DNA from: JAGXLC01 sp964585385
GTDB taxonomy: Bacteria; Bacteroidota; Bacteroidia; Bacteroidales; UBA12077
Direction of reading: 5' to 3'
Length of the DNA: 64,000 bases
NCBI GenBank assembly: GCA_964585385.1
Contig: CAZPDP010000004.1
Location: 62,001-126,000 of the forward strand
The notes under the pieces are model-generated. The model was given only the letters and a program-made list of their open reading frames with translations. It had not been told where the DNA came from and did not search any database. Below, piece after piece: positions 36,764 to 45,148 of the stretch. Every line of letters starts with the position of its first letter. The stretch's first letter is position 1. A program made the translations under genes and the position numbers.

Positions 36764-36952
36764 AACCGCAGAGAACTCAGAGGAAAACTCAGAGGGCCAC
36801 GGAGGCATTTCCTCTGCGGNNNNNNNNNNNNNNNNNNNNNNNNNNNNNNNNNNNNNNNNNNNNNNNNNNNNNNNNNNNNNNNNNNNNNNNNNNNNNNNNN
36901 NNNNNNNNNNNNNNNNNNNCTCTGCGCATTCTCTGCTTTCTCTGTGGTTAAC
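36764..36952 (-). repeat. Repeat R, copy a, broken by an assembly gap
   Basis: Left arm 36764-36819 and right arm 36920-36952 match repeat R copies b and c. Exactly 100 N separate them, so the true length is unknown; in the other copies the arms are nearly adjacent. The repeat joins directly to the fragment of a GxxExxY gene start at 36952. Confidence 0.8.
36820..36919. other. Assembly gap (100 N)
   Basis: Exactly 100 undetermined bases, the usual placeholder for a scaffold join of unknown size. It falls inside repeat R, which is present in several near-identical copies close by. Confidence 0.98.
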
Positions 36953-37011
36953 TCTTTATGTACTTTAATGGCACAACCAATTATTGTTCTCGTTATTTGG
37001 TTATCTAACAT
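36952..37011 (-). pseudogene. 5' fragment of a GxxExxY protein gene
   Basis: On the minus strand the fragment reads MLDNQITRTIIGCAIKVHKE and Leu, matching the start of the intact gene at 37135-37518 with two substitutions. Then the coding sequence stops at the edge of repeat R. Everything from the GxxExxY motif onward is missing, or lies in the gap. Confidence 0.78.
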
Positions 37012-37035
37012 GTTTTAAATTTTAGTCTCTTTTTG

Positions 37036-37124
37036 ACCGCAGAGAACTCAGAGGAAAACTCAGAGGGCCACGGAGGCATTTCCTCTGCGGTACTCTGCGC
37101 ATTCTCTGCTTTCTCTGTGGTTAA
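37036..37124 (-). repeat. Repeat R, copy b
   Basis: An 89-bp repeat made of short CTCTG/CAGAG motifs in both orientations; it begins ACCGCAGAGAACTCAG and ends TCTCTGTGGTTAA, so its ends are roughly inverted. Nearly identical to copy c (37543) and to both arms of copy a. It sits directly past the 3' end of the GxxExxY gene. Confidence 0.85.
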
Positions 37125-37134
37125 CAGATTAATA

Positions 37135-37518
37135 TTAGTTTTTGTATTTATTCACAACTCTCTTTATTCCATCCACTAACCTTAAACAATTAAAATTTAT
37201 GAGCAGCCCGTGCTTACAATCAGATAAGTTAAGATATGTGAGCACCTGTGCTAAATGGATGTCATTTAACGCATCAACAGACTTTATCTCAATAACAACC
37301 TTATTGTCCACAAGAATATCAACCCGATATCCGCAGTCAAGTTTCACTTCTTCGTATATTAAAGGCAATGGCTTTTCTTTATAGACAAGCATTCCAGTTT
37401 TTTCAAGCTCATAATACAAGCATTCTTTATAAGCTGATTCTAAAAGTCCTGGGCCCAACTCTTTATGTACTTTAATGGCACAGCCAATTATTGTTCTCGT
37501 TATTTCGTTATCTACCAT
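37135..37518 (-). CDS. GxxExxY protein (PD-(D/E)XK nuclease-like)
   Basis: The 127-residue protein carries the family motif GLLESAY (GxxExxY) after KVHKELGP. The following YRVDILVDNKVVIEIKS has the Asp...Glu-x-Lys spacing of PD-(D/E)XK nucleases, so the nuclease core looks intact. No signal peptide. The family is abundant and multi-copy in Bacteroidota; its function is not established. It lies within the secretion operon on the same strand, bracketed by two copies of repeat R, and a truncated sister fragment follows. It therefore looks like an insert, not a secretion component. Confidence 0.88.
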   Translation of the reverse strand: MVDNEITRTIIGCAIKVHKELGPGLLESAYKECLYYELEKTGMLVYKEKPLPLIYEEVKLDCGYRVDILVDNKVVIEIKSVDALNDIHLAQVLTYLNLSDCKHGLLINFNCLRLVDGIKRVVNKYKN

Positions 37519-37542
37519 GTTTTAACTTTTAGTCTCTTTTTG

Positions 37543-37630
37543 ACCGCAGAGAACTCAGAGGAAAACTCAGAGGGCCACGGAGGCATTTCCTCTGCGGCGC
37601 TCTGTGCATTCTCTGCTTTCTCTGTGGTTA
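37543..37630 (-). repeat. Repeat R, copy c
   Basis: An 88-bp copy, nearly identical to copy b (differences near 37597 and 37604). On the minus strand it lies 24 bases before the GxxExxY start codon, and the bases between repeat and ATG are also shared with the truncated copy, so repeat plus gene start appear to be one unit. Confidence 0.85.
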
Positions 37631-37652
37631 TACTATTTTAGGTTTAACTTAT

Positions 37653-38267
37653 TTAATTGATCTCCTTTTTTCCCGATTTCAGTTTTCTCTTCAATGTATT
37701 AAAAAATGGCGTATATGGTTTTCCCTTTCGGTAATATACGGTTGTATCCTTTTCATTTGTTTGTATTAGACATCTTCCGTGCAATTTTCCCTTTTTATAA
37801 TTCAGTTTGGACAGGATTTCTCCCTTTTCTGAATACCTGATTTTATATTGCCTGAATCCCTTTCTCCAGGAGGACTCCTCAATCAAATTTCCTTCACCAT
37901 CCCACTTTTTCCAGAGTCCATCTTTTACTCCCTTATCAAAGGTTCCTGTTTTCAAAAGATTACCCTTAAGATCATACTTCTCAAACCGGCCATCCAACAG
38001 GGAGCCACTGTATCCTTTTTCATTCTGATGGATCTTCCCTGCTTTATACCAGTAATAGGTAACATTCTCCAGTATTTTTCTGTTAACCGGCTTATTGAAA
38101 ATAAAAAAGCGGTAGGTAAACTCTTTGTTGGTAATGGTTATAGACCGGTTGCTGTAGTCTGTTTCATCTACCTGTGCAACGGATAAACCGGCAACCTTTA
38201 TAACCAATCCAAACGTTAAAACAAAATAAACCGCGACTTTCAGGATTTGCTGATAAATATTTCTCAT
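37653..38267 (-). CDS. Secreted MORN-like (YwqK-type) repeat protein
   Basis: A 204-residue protein with an N-terminal signal peptide (hydrophobic residues 10-30, cleavage near LSVAQ). The second half has several MORN-variant repeats: GRFEKYDLKGNLLKTGTF, DGLWKKWDGEGNLIEES, LSKLNYKKGKLHGR. Such repeats form beta-hairpin ladders and are often annotated YwqK-like. It begins 4 bases after the end of the GspC-like gene, so it is cotranscribed with the secretion genes. Its role is unknown; a periplasmic accessory or a cargo protein is possible. Confidence 0.7.
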   Translation of the reverse strand: MRNIYQQILKVAVYFVLTFGLVIKVAGLSVAQVDETDYSNRSITITNKEFTYRFFIFNKPVNRKILENVTYYWYKAGKIHQNEKGYSGSLLDGRFEKYDLKGNLLKTGTFDKGVKDGLWKKWDGEGNLIEESSWRKGFRQYKIRYSEKGEILSKLNYKKGKLHGRCLIQTNEKDTTVYYRKGKPYTPFFNTLKRKLKSGKKEIN

Positions 38268-38270
38268 ACG

Positions 38271-38780
38271 TTATCCTTTGTTTTTTGCGATAGTCTTTTC
38301 ATCATTTTTATAAACCACATAAATTGAATCCAAAGAAAATTTTCTCAGGTAAATGTTTTGAATGGTATCCCCTTTATGGAACAAATACCTCTTTTTGTTA
38401 ATCCCTAGAAGAATGACATATCTGTTGTTTTGTTTATTATAAATCAGGCCGTTATATGTTATTTCAGGCCAGCGGGTCCGTTGTGAAACAACTCTTCTTC
38501 GTCTGAAATTTCTTGTTTTTTCACTGTTTTCTTTTTTGTTCACTGCTTCATCTGATTCATTTCCTTTTCCTTTATAACTCTTTAAAAATGGATCGGAATA
38601 ATCAGCGTATATAAAAAAAGTGTCTTTTTCTGCAAGGGTGGTATCTTTCCTTGAATTATCACTTACAGCAATGGTTTTCGGGGATTCGAAAGAAGTATTC
38701 GAAAAAATCCTGTAGAAAATAATACCCCAGATTATCAACACAGCAGGAATCAATATGTACAATCCCTTTTTATTTTTCAT
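38271..38780 (-). CDS. GspC/PilP-like inner membrane protein
   Basis: A 169-residue protein with one N-terminal transmembrane helix (about residues 7-26), a polar linker, and a small C-terminal beta domain with WPEITYNGLIYNKQNNRYVI and KKRYLFHKGDTIQNIYL. This layout (anchor, linker, HR-like domain with a GDTI segment) is that of GspC or PilP, which link the inner-membrane platform to the secretin. Similarity is in layout and pattern, not strong sequence. Overlaps the lipoprotein gene by 11 bases. Confidence 0.55.
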   Translation of the reverse strand: MKNKKGLYILIPAVLIIWGIIFYRIFSNTSFESPKTIAVSDNSRKDTTLAEKDTFFIYADYSDPFLKSYKGKGNESDEAVNKKENSEKTRNFRRRRVVSQRTRWPEITYNGLIYNKQNNRYVILLGINKKRYLFHKGDTIQNIYLRKFSLDSIYVVYKNDEKTIAKNKG

Positions 38781-39726
38781 CTCTGTAAAAACTCCTTATG
38801 TTGCTGTAATCGCTTTTGTTTCCGGCCCGGTCAACTGAACCGACTTTCCAATAAAAAATATTGCTTTCCTCTCCGGTCGGGTTCCAGTTGTAAATGGTAT
38901 CGCGGTTATTTCTTTTCAATACCATCTCATTGAATGTTGAATCGGTGGCGATAATCAGACTGTCCGTTATTTCTGTTCCCGACCGGTCAGGTCTTCTCCA
39001 TTGGAAAGTAACCAGTGTCGTGTTTATCGTATCCTTCTCATTGGGATTAAGCAATGCCGGAATTTCGGGAGCAGTATAATCAATGGCCAGTTCACGGTGT
39101 TCATAAGAAGTTTCCGATTCCCCATTCAAAGCTTTCACTCCCCAGGCATAGAATCCTTCATTGAGAGTTAATGTTACTTGTGATTCAACAGCCAATGTGG
39201 TATCAAAAAGATAGGCGCCCTGCCAGTTTTTCTCTTTTAGAATAAACCTGTATTCACCGGCATTGTAAAGTTTTTGCCACTGAAAGTCGATAACACTCTT
39301 GGTGGTTGCCAGATTATTTTGAGGGCTGTTCAGAATAACCTGTGTATTGCTTAAATCGGCCGTGCTGTCTATTACCAATGTTCTCGCCGTATACTCTGTT
39401 TCATAAGCAGAATTGTATGCCTTTACCCGCCATTGAAAAATTCCGGGAAAAAGGGCATAAGAAAATTGAGTACGCGTCAGATTTGTATCAAGCAGTATTT
39501 TGGAAGGATTTTCAAAATCCGGATGTACCACCTGAAGATTATAATTTTCTGCATCCTCAACTTCTTCCCACCAGAATTTGATGGTTACAACATCCGTAAC
39601 AAGTGAGTCGACCGGAGATACTAACGTAACCTCCCGTTCAGATATATCTTCCACGAAGATTTCGCTGCAATTAACCAGCCCTAAAATCAATAGGGTAACA
39701 CCCAGTTTAACTATTCTGCTTTTCAT
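38770..39726 (-). CDS. Lipoprotein with three fibronectin-III-like segments
   Basis: A 318-residue protein with a lipobox at LILGLVNCSE (Cys20 predicted lipidated). Three segments of about 90 residues repeat the pattern LVSPVDS...VTIKFWWEEVEDAENYNLQV, LNSPQNN...IDFQWQKLYNAGEYRFIL and LLNPNEK...VTFQWRRP, as in FN3-like domains. It lies inside the secretion operon between the PilO-like and GspC-like genes, overlapping both. An outer-membrane lipoprotein coded here could act as a secretin pilotin or scaffold, but it does not resemble known pilotins. Confidence 0.72.
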   Translation of the reverse strand: MKSRIVKLGVTLLILGLVNCSEIFVEDISEREVTLVSPVDSLVTDVVTIKFWWEEVEDAENYNLQVVHPDFENPSKILLDTNLTRTQFSYALFPGIFQWRVKAYNSAYETEYTARTLVIDSTADLSNTQVILNSPQNNLATTKSVIDFQWQKLYNAGEYRFILKEKNWQGAYLFDTTLAVESQVTLTLNEGFYAWGVKALNGESETSYEHRELAIDYTAPEIPALLNPNEKDTINTTLVTFQWRRPDRSGTEITDSLIIATDSTFNEMVLKRNNRDTIYNWNPTGEESNIFYWKVGSVDRAGNKSDYSNIRSFYRDEK

Positions 39727-40255
39727 CTTCTTTCAATTTTATGCTTTGTATGATCATTTTCATATTCAACTCTTTCTTACCGGTACGAACATCTTTTTCC
39801 GTAAAGAAATGAACAGCGGCAATTTTACCGTATGGGAAATCCTGTTCAAGTTCATAGAGGATTTTAAGTAACGAAATGAACTCCCCCTGCAGAATTAAGG
39901 AGTAGCTAACCAATTGGTACTCTTTATTGGTCACTGTATGATTACCGGGAAACTCTTTAAATATCACATCTTCCTGCTGACATAGTCTTCCCGCTTTTTC
40001 AAGCAATAATTCCTCAGCGTCAACAAACTGTTTATTTTTCCCCACCCGATGGTCAATATTTTCAATTTGAGCTGTTATCTCATTAATATGCCGAGGAGCA
40101 TTTTCAAGATGATTTAATTTACCGGTTATTTTACTGCATTGCGATTTTAAATCCAGTGTTTTTTCAAATGCCAGGTTGTACGTTGAGATGATAGCAAAAA
40201 GCATCCCAATGAATAAAACAATACTTTTATGTTTGTTTGAAAGATTGTTCAACAT
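39707..40255 (-). CDS. PilO/GspM-like inner membrane protein
   Basis: A 182-residue protein with a single N-terminal transmembrane helix (about residues 12-30), a coiled-coil stretch (ITGKLNHLENAPRHINEITAQ) and a C-terminal ferredoxin-like part (YQLVSYSLILQGEFISLLKI, then IAAVHFF). This is the PilO layout. Next to the PilM-PilN-like gene, with a 4-base gap, it would form the inner-membrane alignment subcomplex. Confidence 0.72.
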   Translation of the reverse strand: MLNNLSNKHKSIVLFIGMLFAIISTYNLAFEKTLDLKSQCSKITGKLNHLENAPRHINEITAQIENIDHRVGKNKQFVDAEELLLEKAGRLCQQEDVIFKEFPGNHTVTNKEYQLVSYSLILQGEFISLLKILYELEQDFPYGKIAAVHFFTEKDVRTGKKELNMKMIIQSIKLKEDEKQNS

Positions 40256-40259
40256 CCTC

Positions 40260-41462
40260 TTATATCATTATCTGAATAATAAAATCTCCCGGTTCACCGG
40301 GTTTTTCTTTTGTATAGTTTATCAACCGTATTTCCCGGACCCAATCTTTTTCCTTTAATTGACCCATCCACGCATTGAGTACCATATTTTTATCCGAAAC
40401 ACCCTTGATAATGATTTCATCCTTGGAAATATCAATTTCCTCGCCTACCTTAATCTTTCCATTAACCAGATGAATCTCAAGCCGATTCAGAATAATTGAG
40501 TTGGGAATGGTCCGGGCAATTCGATCGGAATAATACGACAGTTTTGAAGAACTCAGGTATCCTCTCTCCACCACATATTGCTCCTTTAACTTCAGCTCCT
40601 CCTTTAAAGTATCAAGCCTCGTAATCAAATCTTTATTCTGATTAAGCTGAAACGAAAGCCGGTTATATTTTGCACTGTAATAATCGAAATAGAGGTAGTT
40701 TACAATTAAACCCACGAATAAAAGACCCAAAAAAGCCAGGCCTGCAATTTTAATCAATCTTCCGAACAAAAATTCTTCATAATGGAATCGACTCCTGTCC
40801 AGTTCAATTGCTCCTGAAGACCTGGTGAAATAATTGACCGCCGCGGAAAATGAAACCAGGGAAAGCGAATCTACGCTTTCATCCGCCATCCGGTAATTTA
40901 AACCGCTGTAATATTCGTCATTCTTCTCAATATTTTCTATCTTCTTCCCGCCTTTTATTTTGTATTGACTGACTTTCAGTTCATCCTGCCTGGAAATAGC
41001 CGGCATAACATTATTTAATGGGAAAGGACCGATATCGACATACACTACATGCAATCCTCTATTTTTGAATTCATCAAGAATAGAGTCTAGTTGTTCTTTC
41101 CTTATGGCTGCCAGAAAAACCTGGTTTTCTTCCGCCGGGTATTGAAATACATAAAAATCTTTTTCTGTGGCATTGGGCAGCAGATGATTTATAAGGGACC
41201 GTTCAGGGTCAGGGGTTACTTTTTTATAGAGTATACCTTTCCCGTCAATGGTCAGGCAAACGGGTAATTCTTTGGGTATGGATTCCTGTATAAAATCATA
41301 GGAATCCAGTCTGAACAGGCTTTTCTTCAAACTGAGATTCGAACCGGATTTATTGATCACAGAACCATAGGCTGTAATACTGCCATTAGCTCTTACATGG
41401 AGCTCAATACCAGCCGCCTGTTTTCCTTTTACAAGTCCTATATTTTCTATCCAGGTAATCAC
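40260..41462 (-). CDS. GspL-like (PilM-PilN fusion-like) inner membrane protein
   Basis: A 400-residue protein. Residues 1-215 form a cytoplasmic domain with PilM/GspL-like features (AAGIELHVRANGSITAYG, VYVDIGPFPLN). A transmembrane helix lies at about 234-258, followed by a coiled coil and a periplasmic PilN-like domain (SIILNRLEIHLVNGKIKV, IIIKGVSDKNMVLNAWMGQL). GspL in type II systems has this single-chain arrangement and binds GspE. Starts 3 bases after the secretin stop codon. Confidence 0.75.
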   Translation of the reverse strand: MITWIENIGLVKGKQAAGIELHVRANGSITAYGSVINKSGSNLSLKKSLFRLDSYDFIQESIPKELPVCLTIDGKGILYKKVTPDPERSLINHLLPNATEKDFYVFQYPAEENQVFLAAIRKEQLDSILDEFKNRGLHVVYVDIGPFPLNNVMPAISRQDELKVSQYKIKGGKKIENIEKNDEYYSGLNYRMADESVDSLSLVSFSAAVNYFTRSSGAIELDRSRFHYEEFLFGRLIKIAGLAFLGLLFVGLIVNYLYFDYYSAKYNRLSFQLNQNKDLITRLDTLKEELKLKEQYVVERGYLSSSKLSYYSDRIARTIPNSIILNRLEIHLVNGKIKVGEEIDISKDEIIIKGVSDKNMVLNAWMGQLKEKDWVREIRLINYTKEKPGEPGDFIIQIMI

Positions 41463-41465
41463 AAT

Positions 41466-43364
41466 CTAATTAATAATAGTTGGTTTGATAAAAATATTCA
41501 GTTTGCCCTTGCTCCTTTGATCGTTCCTGCTGCTGAAAATCCATTTTAAAACAGGTATCCTGGACAACAGAGGCAGTCCTTTCCCTGAGCTGTTCACTCT
41601 TTTCTCCTCCAGGCCTCCAAGAAGCACCATTTCCTGGTTTTTTATTCTTATGGTCGATTGAAATGACCTGGTAACCTGTCCCGGAGGGGCGTTCTCATTA
41701 ATCCGTTCCGTAAAATCCGATTGGTTTACATTAATATTCATAGTAACCTGGTTATCACCCGAAATAACCGGCCGAATATCCACTTTTAGCTCCGCCTCAA
41801 CAGACCTGTACCTCTCCCTTGTTGCAAGCTGGGGATTCTGTGTTCCCATCAGGTTACTTTCTTTCTCCAGGTAATATTCTTTATTCCCGATACTCATAGT
41901 AGCCTTGCGGCCATTAATAGTGGAAAGTTTAGGCGTACTTCTGACGTTAAGGATTCCCTCATCTTCCATAGCCTGCAGTGTCATGTAGAAGTCAGGGGTT
42001 ACTTTTCCGATTTTCACCCAGCCAAATCCGTTGAACCGTTCAATCAAATCATTAATGCCCTCGGAACTTAGAGTAAAATCAACTCCCGGATAAACATCGC
42101 CGGATGTTTCCACGCCTCCTTCACTCAAACCTGCGGAAACACCTGTTTTTACAATATGAGACTTGTTGAAATCGATTATCATCACTTCAATCAATATAAC
42201 AGGCACGCTTTTGTCGATCTTGCGTATAAATTGTGCTACTTTTTCAACCTTATCGGGCGGACCGGATACAAAGAGACTGTTCAGCTCAATGAACTCTTTC
42301 ACCTCAACTTGTTCTGCAAGCGATTCAGGCAGGATACTCCGGACAGTGTCAATGGTTCTGTGTTGGAGGTGAACCACTTTGTGTGTCCGCAATTCCTCAA
42401 TCCTCTTTTCCCCGATGAGGTAAATGTCTTCGTAAACATTGTAGGTATATTTTGTACCATTTAATAAATTCAGCAGCAAATCCTCATAGCTGACGCCTCT
42501 AACACTTAAAGAAACCTTGGTCTCCATCTCGGATGTAACAAAATAGTTTACACCCAGCTTATTGGAAACATGTTTTATAATATCCACCACCGGTGTATTG
42601 ACTGCATAGAGGTTGATGCTGTCTCTGCCATAAACATTCAATTCCATTTCAGGAGGAACTTGCTTTTGCTGGGTATTACCCGGTCTGATCGACTGAGAAA
42701 AACCGGTTTTCTGAGCGGATTCATCGGTTTGCTTTTTCTTGAGCAGGAAAAACCCATCCCTGGTTTCTTCTGATTCCAAACCATTTGTGTAAGCAAACTT
42801 GTCCATCGCTGCAGCAAAGGTTTTATCCCTGATAAATCCCTGGACTTTAAGATCACTCAGCCCGGGTTCAAGAATAATATTTTTGCTGGTCTGCTCTGTT
42901 ATTTCACGGGCCACATCATTTAACGGTTTATTACTGCAATTAATTGAAAAAAGGTCTTCAGCGGGATTATAGTCAATCTCCATGCTCCCGGTTTGAATGG
43001 GCTCCGGTGTCTTTTTTGCTTTTACGTTGATGATGTTACCGATGGGTTCAATTTTCAGATTGTACTGCTGTTTCAGAAAGAGTAATATGTCAATCACCTT
43101 AACATTCTGGAAATTATTGACAACCTTCATTTTTAGCGAAGGATCCACGTTGATGTTCACTCCGGCATTATTTGCGACTGCCCGGAGGAATTCCTGGATG
43201 GAAACATCGGTTACGGAAATGTCCACTCTGTGGTTAAGTTCCGGGACAGAGTCCGCCAGTTGATGTAATTCAGAATAGAGTGAATCTGTTTCTTGTCCCT
43301 GAATACAAGGAATATGAAAGAAAATTATCAGTCCGGTAAATAAAATAAATGTCTTTTTTCTCAA
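41466..43364 (-). CDS. gspD: Secretin (GspD/PilQ-like outer membrane channel)
   Basis: Forms the outer-membrane pore. Signal peptide near the N-terminus (FILFTGLIIFFHIPCIQGQE). Three STN/N0-like domains (starting VDISVTDVSIQEFLRAVANN, LFSINCSNKPLNDVAREI, NLYAVNTPVVDIIKHVSN) precede an N1-type domain (VVHLQHRTIDTVRSILPESL) and the secretin domain with VILIEVMIIDF, the gate segment and the closing LPLLSRIPVLKWIFSS. A GTG start at 43409 lies inside repeat R copy d; the TTG at 43364 gives 632 residues and places the basic RKK directly before the signal helix, so I prefer it. Confidence 0.92.
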   Translation of the reverse strand: MRKKTFILFTGLIIFFHIPCIQGQETDSLYSELHQLADSVPELNHRVDISVTDVSIQEFLRAVANNAGVNINVDPSLKMKVVNNFQNVKVIDILLFLKQQYNLKIEPIGNIINVKAKKTPEPIQTGSMEIDYNPAEDLFSINCSNKPLNDVAREITEQTSKNIILEPGLSDLKVQGFIRDKTFAAAMDKFAYTNGLESEETRDGFFLLKKKQTDESAQKTGFSQSIRPGNTQQKQVPPEMELNVYGRDSINLYAVNTPVVDIIKHVSNKLGVNYFVTSEMETKVSLSVRGVSYEDLLLNLLNGTKYTYNVYEDIYLIGEKRIEELRTHKVVHLQHRTIDTVRSILPESLAEQVEVKEFIELNSLFVSGPPDKVEKVAQFIRKIDKSVPVILIEVMIIDFNKSHIVKTGVSAGLSEGGVETSGDVYPGVDFTLSSEGINDLIERFNGFGWVKIGKVTPDFYMTLQAMEDEGILNVRSTPKLSTINGRKATMSIGNKEYYLEKESNLMGTQNPQLATRERYRSVEAELKVDIRPVISGDNQVTMNINVNQSDFTERINENAPPGQVTRSFQSTIRIKNQEMVLLGGLEEKRVNSSGKGLPLLSRIPVLKWIFSSRNDQRSKGKLNIFIKPTIIN

Positions 43365-43395
43365 GATCGTTTTGTTTTTAGGTTCAGTTGTTTTA

Positions 43396-43484
43396 ATCCC
43401 AGAGTGCACAGAGGAAAACGAAGAGAGACACAGAAACTATCCTCTGTGGTTCTCTGCGTATTTTCTATGTTCTCTGTGGTTAAA
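43396..43484 (-). repeat. Repeat R, diverged copy d
   Basis: An 89-bp sequence with the same CACAGAGGAAAAC... and TCTCTGTGGTTAA pattern as copies a-c but many substitutions. It lies between gspE and the secretin gene, overlapping a possible GTG start of the secretin. Confidence 0.72.
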
Positions 43485-43710
43485 CTTTATCATGTAATAA
43501 AAATTTGTGCCTATTTTATTCTTCAAACTTTTTCGTCCTTTAAATCGACTTCATTCCCTCCGGGAAAACAGACCAAGCATAAACACCTAATCTACAATTA
43601 TTTTCCGCTACGCAGAATTTTTAAATATTAATTATAGACGCAATAAATCGCGTCTCTACCCTTTATACTGCCCTATTCAAATTCATTCTCATTTCCTAAT
43701 ACTCAAACCA
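43485..43710. other. Intergenic region between gspE and the secretin gene
   Basis: With repeat R copy d this makes a gap of about 345 bases in an otherwise tightly packed operon. It holds a palindrome, AGACGC (43636-43641) with GCGTCT (43650-43655). I see no coding sequence. Confidence 0.55.
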
Positions 43711-45147
43711 TCATCTGTTCATCAAAATGCTGTAAATTTCTTCCACAGATGTCATACCTTCTTCAAACAAGGCCATAGCCTGGTCGGCCAGGGTTTGAAT
43801 GTTCCTTTCCTTCATAAATTCCGATGAATCCAGTTGGTTTTCCTTAATGGCCTGGCCCAGTTCCTCATCCACCGGGATAATTTCATAGACCGCTTTTCTA
43901 CCTTTATAGCCGGTATAATAACAACTTTCACAACCCACCGGCACGTAATGCTCTTCTACATTTCTATTCGTTTTATAATTTTTTGGATATAAATTGGGAT
44001 CAAACTTTTTCATTCTTTTACATTCCGGGCAAAGCAAACGCACTAACCTCTGAGCAGCCGAAAGGTTGATTGTATTGGAAAGCAGAAATGACGGCACACC
44101 CATATCCACCAACCTTGAAATGGTTCCCCATGCCGAATTGGTATGAATGGTTGACAACACAAGGTGGCCTGTTAAAGCCGCCCGGGTTGCCATTTGGGCT
44201 GTCTCGCTGTCCCTTATCTCACCCAGCATGATGATGTCGGGGTCCTGCCGCAGGAAGGTTCTCAGGGCGCTGGCAAAAGTGAGTCCTATGCTTTCCTTCA
44301 ACTGCACCTGGTTTATACCTTCCAGGGTGTACTCAATCGGATCTTCAATTGTAAGAATATTAGAAAATTCATTGTTCAGAATTTTCAGGGTAGCATAGAG
44401 CGTGGTGGTCTTTCCCGAACCCGTGGGGCCACTAATCAATATAATCCCATAGGGTTTTTTGACTGCTTCCAGGTAAGTTTCCAACTGAACCTTATCCATA
44501 CCCAGTTCAGCAATGTCGATTTCCGTAGCATCTTTGCTCAGTAGCCTCAGGACAATCTTTTCTCCATGCAGGGTGGGAAGTACTGAAACACGTATATCAA
44601 AACTGTCCGAACCTGTATTAAAAAATATCCTGCCATCCTGGGGAAGCCGTTTTTCCGCAATATCCAGGTTGGATTTGATCTTTACCTTGTTGACAATGGC
44701 CGGGTAATCTTTTTTCTTTACAATATAACGCTCTACCAGTTTCCCGTCAATTCTCATCCGTACACGGCATTGCTCCTCATAAGGTTCTATATGGATATCA
44801 CTGCTTCCAATCTCATTGGCTTCATAGATTAGGTCAACCAGGAAGTCATCGGATTTTTTTCGGGAATCCACCTGTTTGCCACGGGCTCTCTTCCGGTCGG
44901 CTTTGCGGTAATATTTGGCCAGGGTTTTCCGGATTATATCGCTTTCTGTTGGGAACAATTCAACCTCTTTTCCAAAGAGCATTTCCAGTTCTTCCTTATG
45001 GAACCCGTTGGCCTCATTTTGATCCACAAAGAAACCGAGTTTATTATCATTCGCATACTTTGGAATGACAAAGTAATGCCATGCCTGTCCCGAGCTTAAA
45101 ATCTGCTGGAGATCGGTGGAAAGTTCTATGTAATCCCTGGTTTCCAT
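43711..45147 (-). CDS. gspE: Secretion/pilus assembly ATPase GspE (PilB family)
   Basis: Hexameric cytoplasmic ATPase that powers pseudopilus extension. The 478-residue chain has a shortened N-terminal domain (about 1-95), an N2 domain (SSDIHIEPYEEQCRVRMRIDG), Walker A GPTGSGKTT at 240-248, an Asp box TIEDPIEY, Walker B PDIIMLGEIRD at about 303, and a His box GHLVLSTIHTN. A four-Cys zinc module follows (CPEC...CESC). No PilT-type retraction ATPase is in the cluster. One base separates it from the prepilin peptidase gene. Confidence 0.93.
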   Translation of the reverse strand: METRDYIELSTDLQQILSSGQAWHYFVIPKYANDNKLGFFVDQNEANGFHKEELEMLFGKEVELFPTESDIIRKTLAKYYRKADRKRARGKQVDSRKKSDDFLVDLIYEANEIGSSDIHIEPYEEQCRVRMRIDGKLVERYIVKKKDYPAIVNKVKIKSNLDIAEKRLPQDGRIFFNTGSDSFDIRVSVLPTLHGEKIVLRLLSKDATEIDIAELGMDKVQLETYLEAVKKPYGIILISGPTGSGKTTTLYATLKILNNEFSNILTIEDPIEYTLEGINQVQLKESIGLTFASALRTFLRQDPDIIMLGEIRDSETAQMATRAALTGHLVLSTIHTNSAWGTISRLVDMGVPSFLLSNTINLSAAQRLVRLLCPECKRMKKFDPNLYPKNYKTNRNVEEHYVPVGCESCYYTGYKGRKAVYEIIPVDEELGQAIKENQLDSSEFMKERNIQTLADQAMALFEEGMTSVEEIYSILMNR

Positions 45148-45148
45148 T

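Noticed and set aside
36634..37011. Open frames running across the N gap
   Set aside because: They are artefacts of translating undetermined bases; only the first 21 codons on the minus strand have homology, and these are given as a gene fragment.
36764..37630. Reading the R repeats as a CRISPR array
   Set aside because: Repeat units are about 90 bp, imperfect palindromes, and the spaces between them hold genes of different length; no cas genes are present.
43636..43655. AGACGC/GCGTCT palindrome as a terminator of gspE
   Set aside because: The stem is only six pairs and no T run follows on the minus strand.
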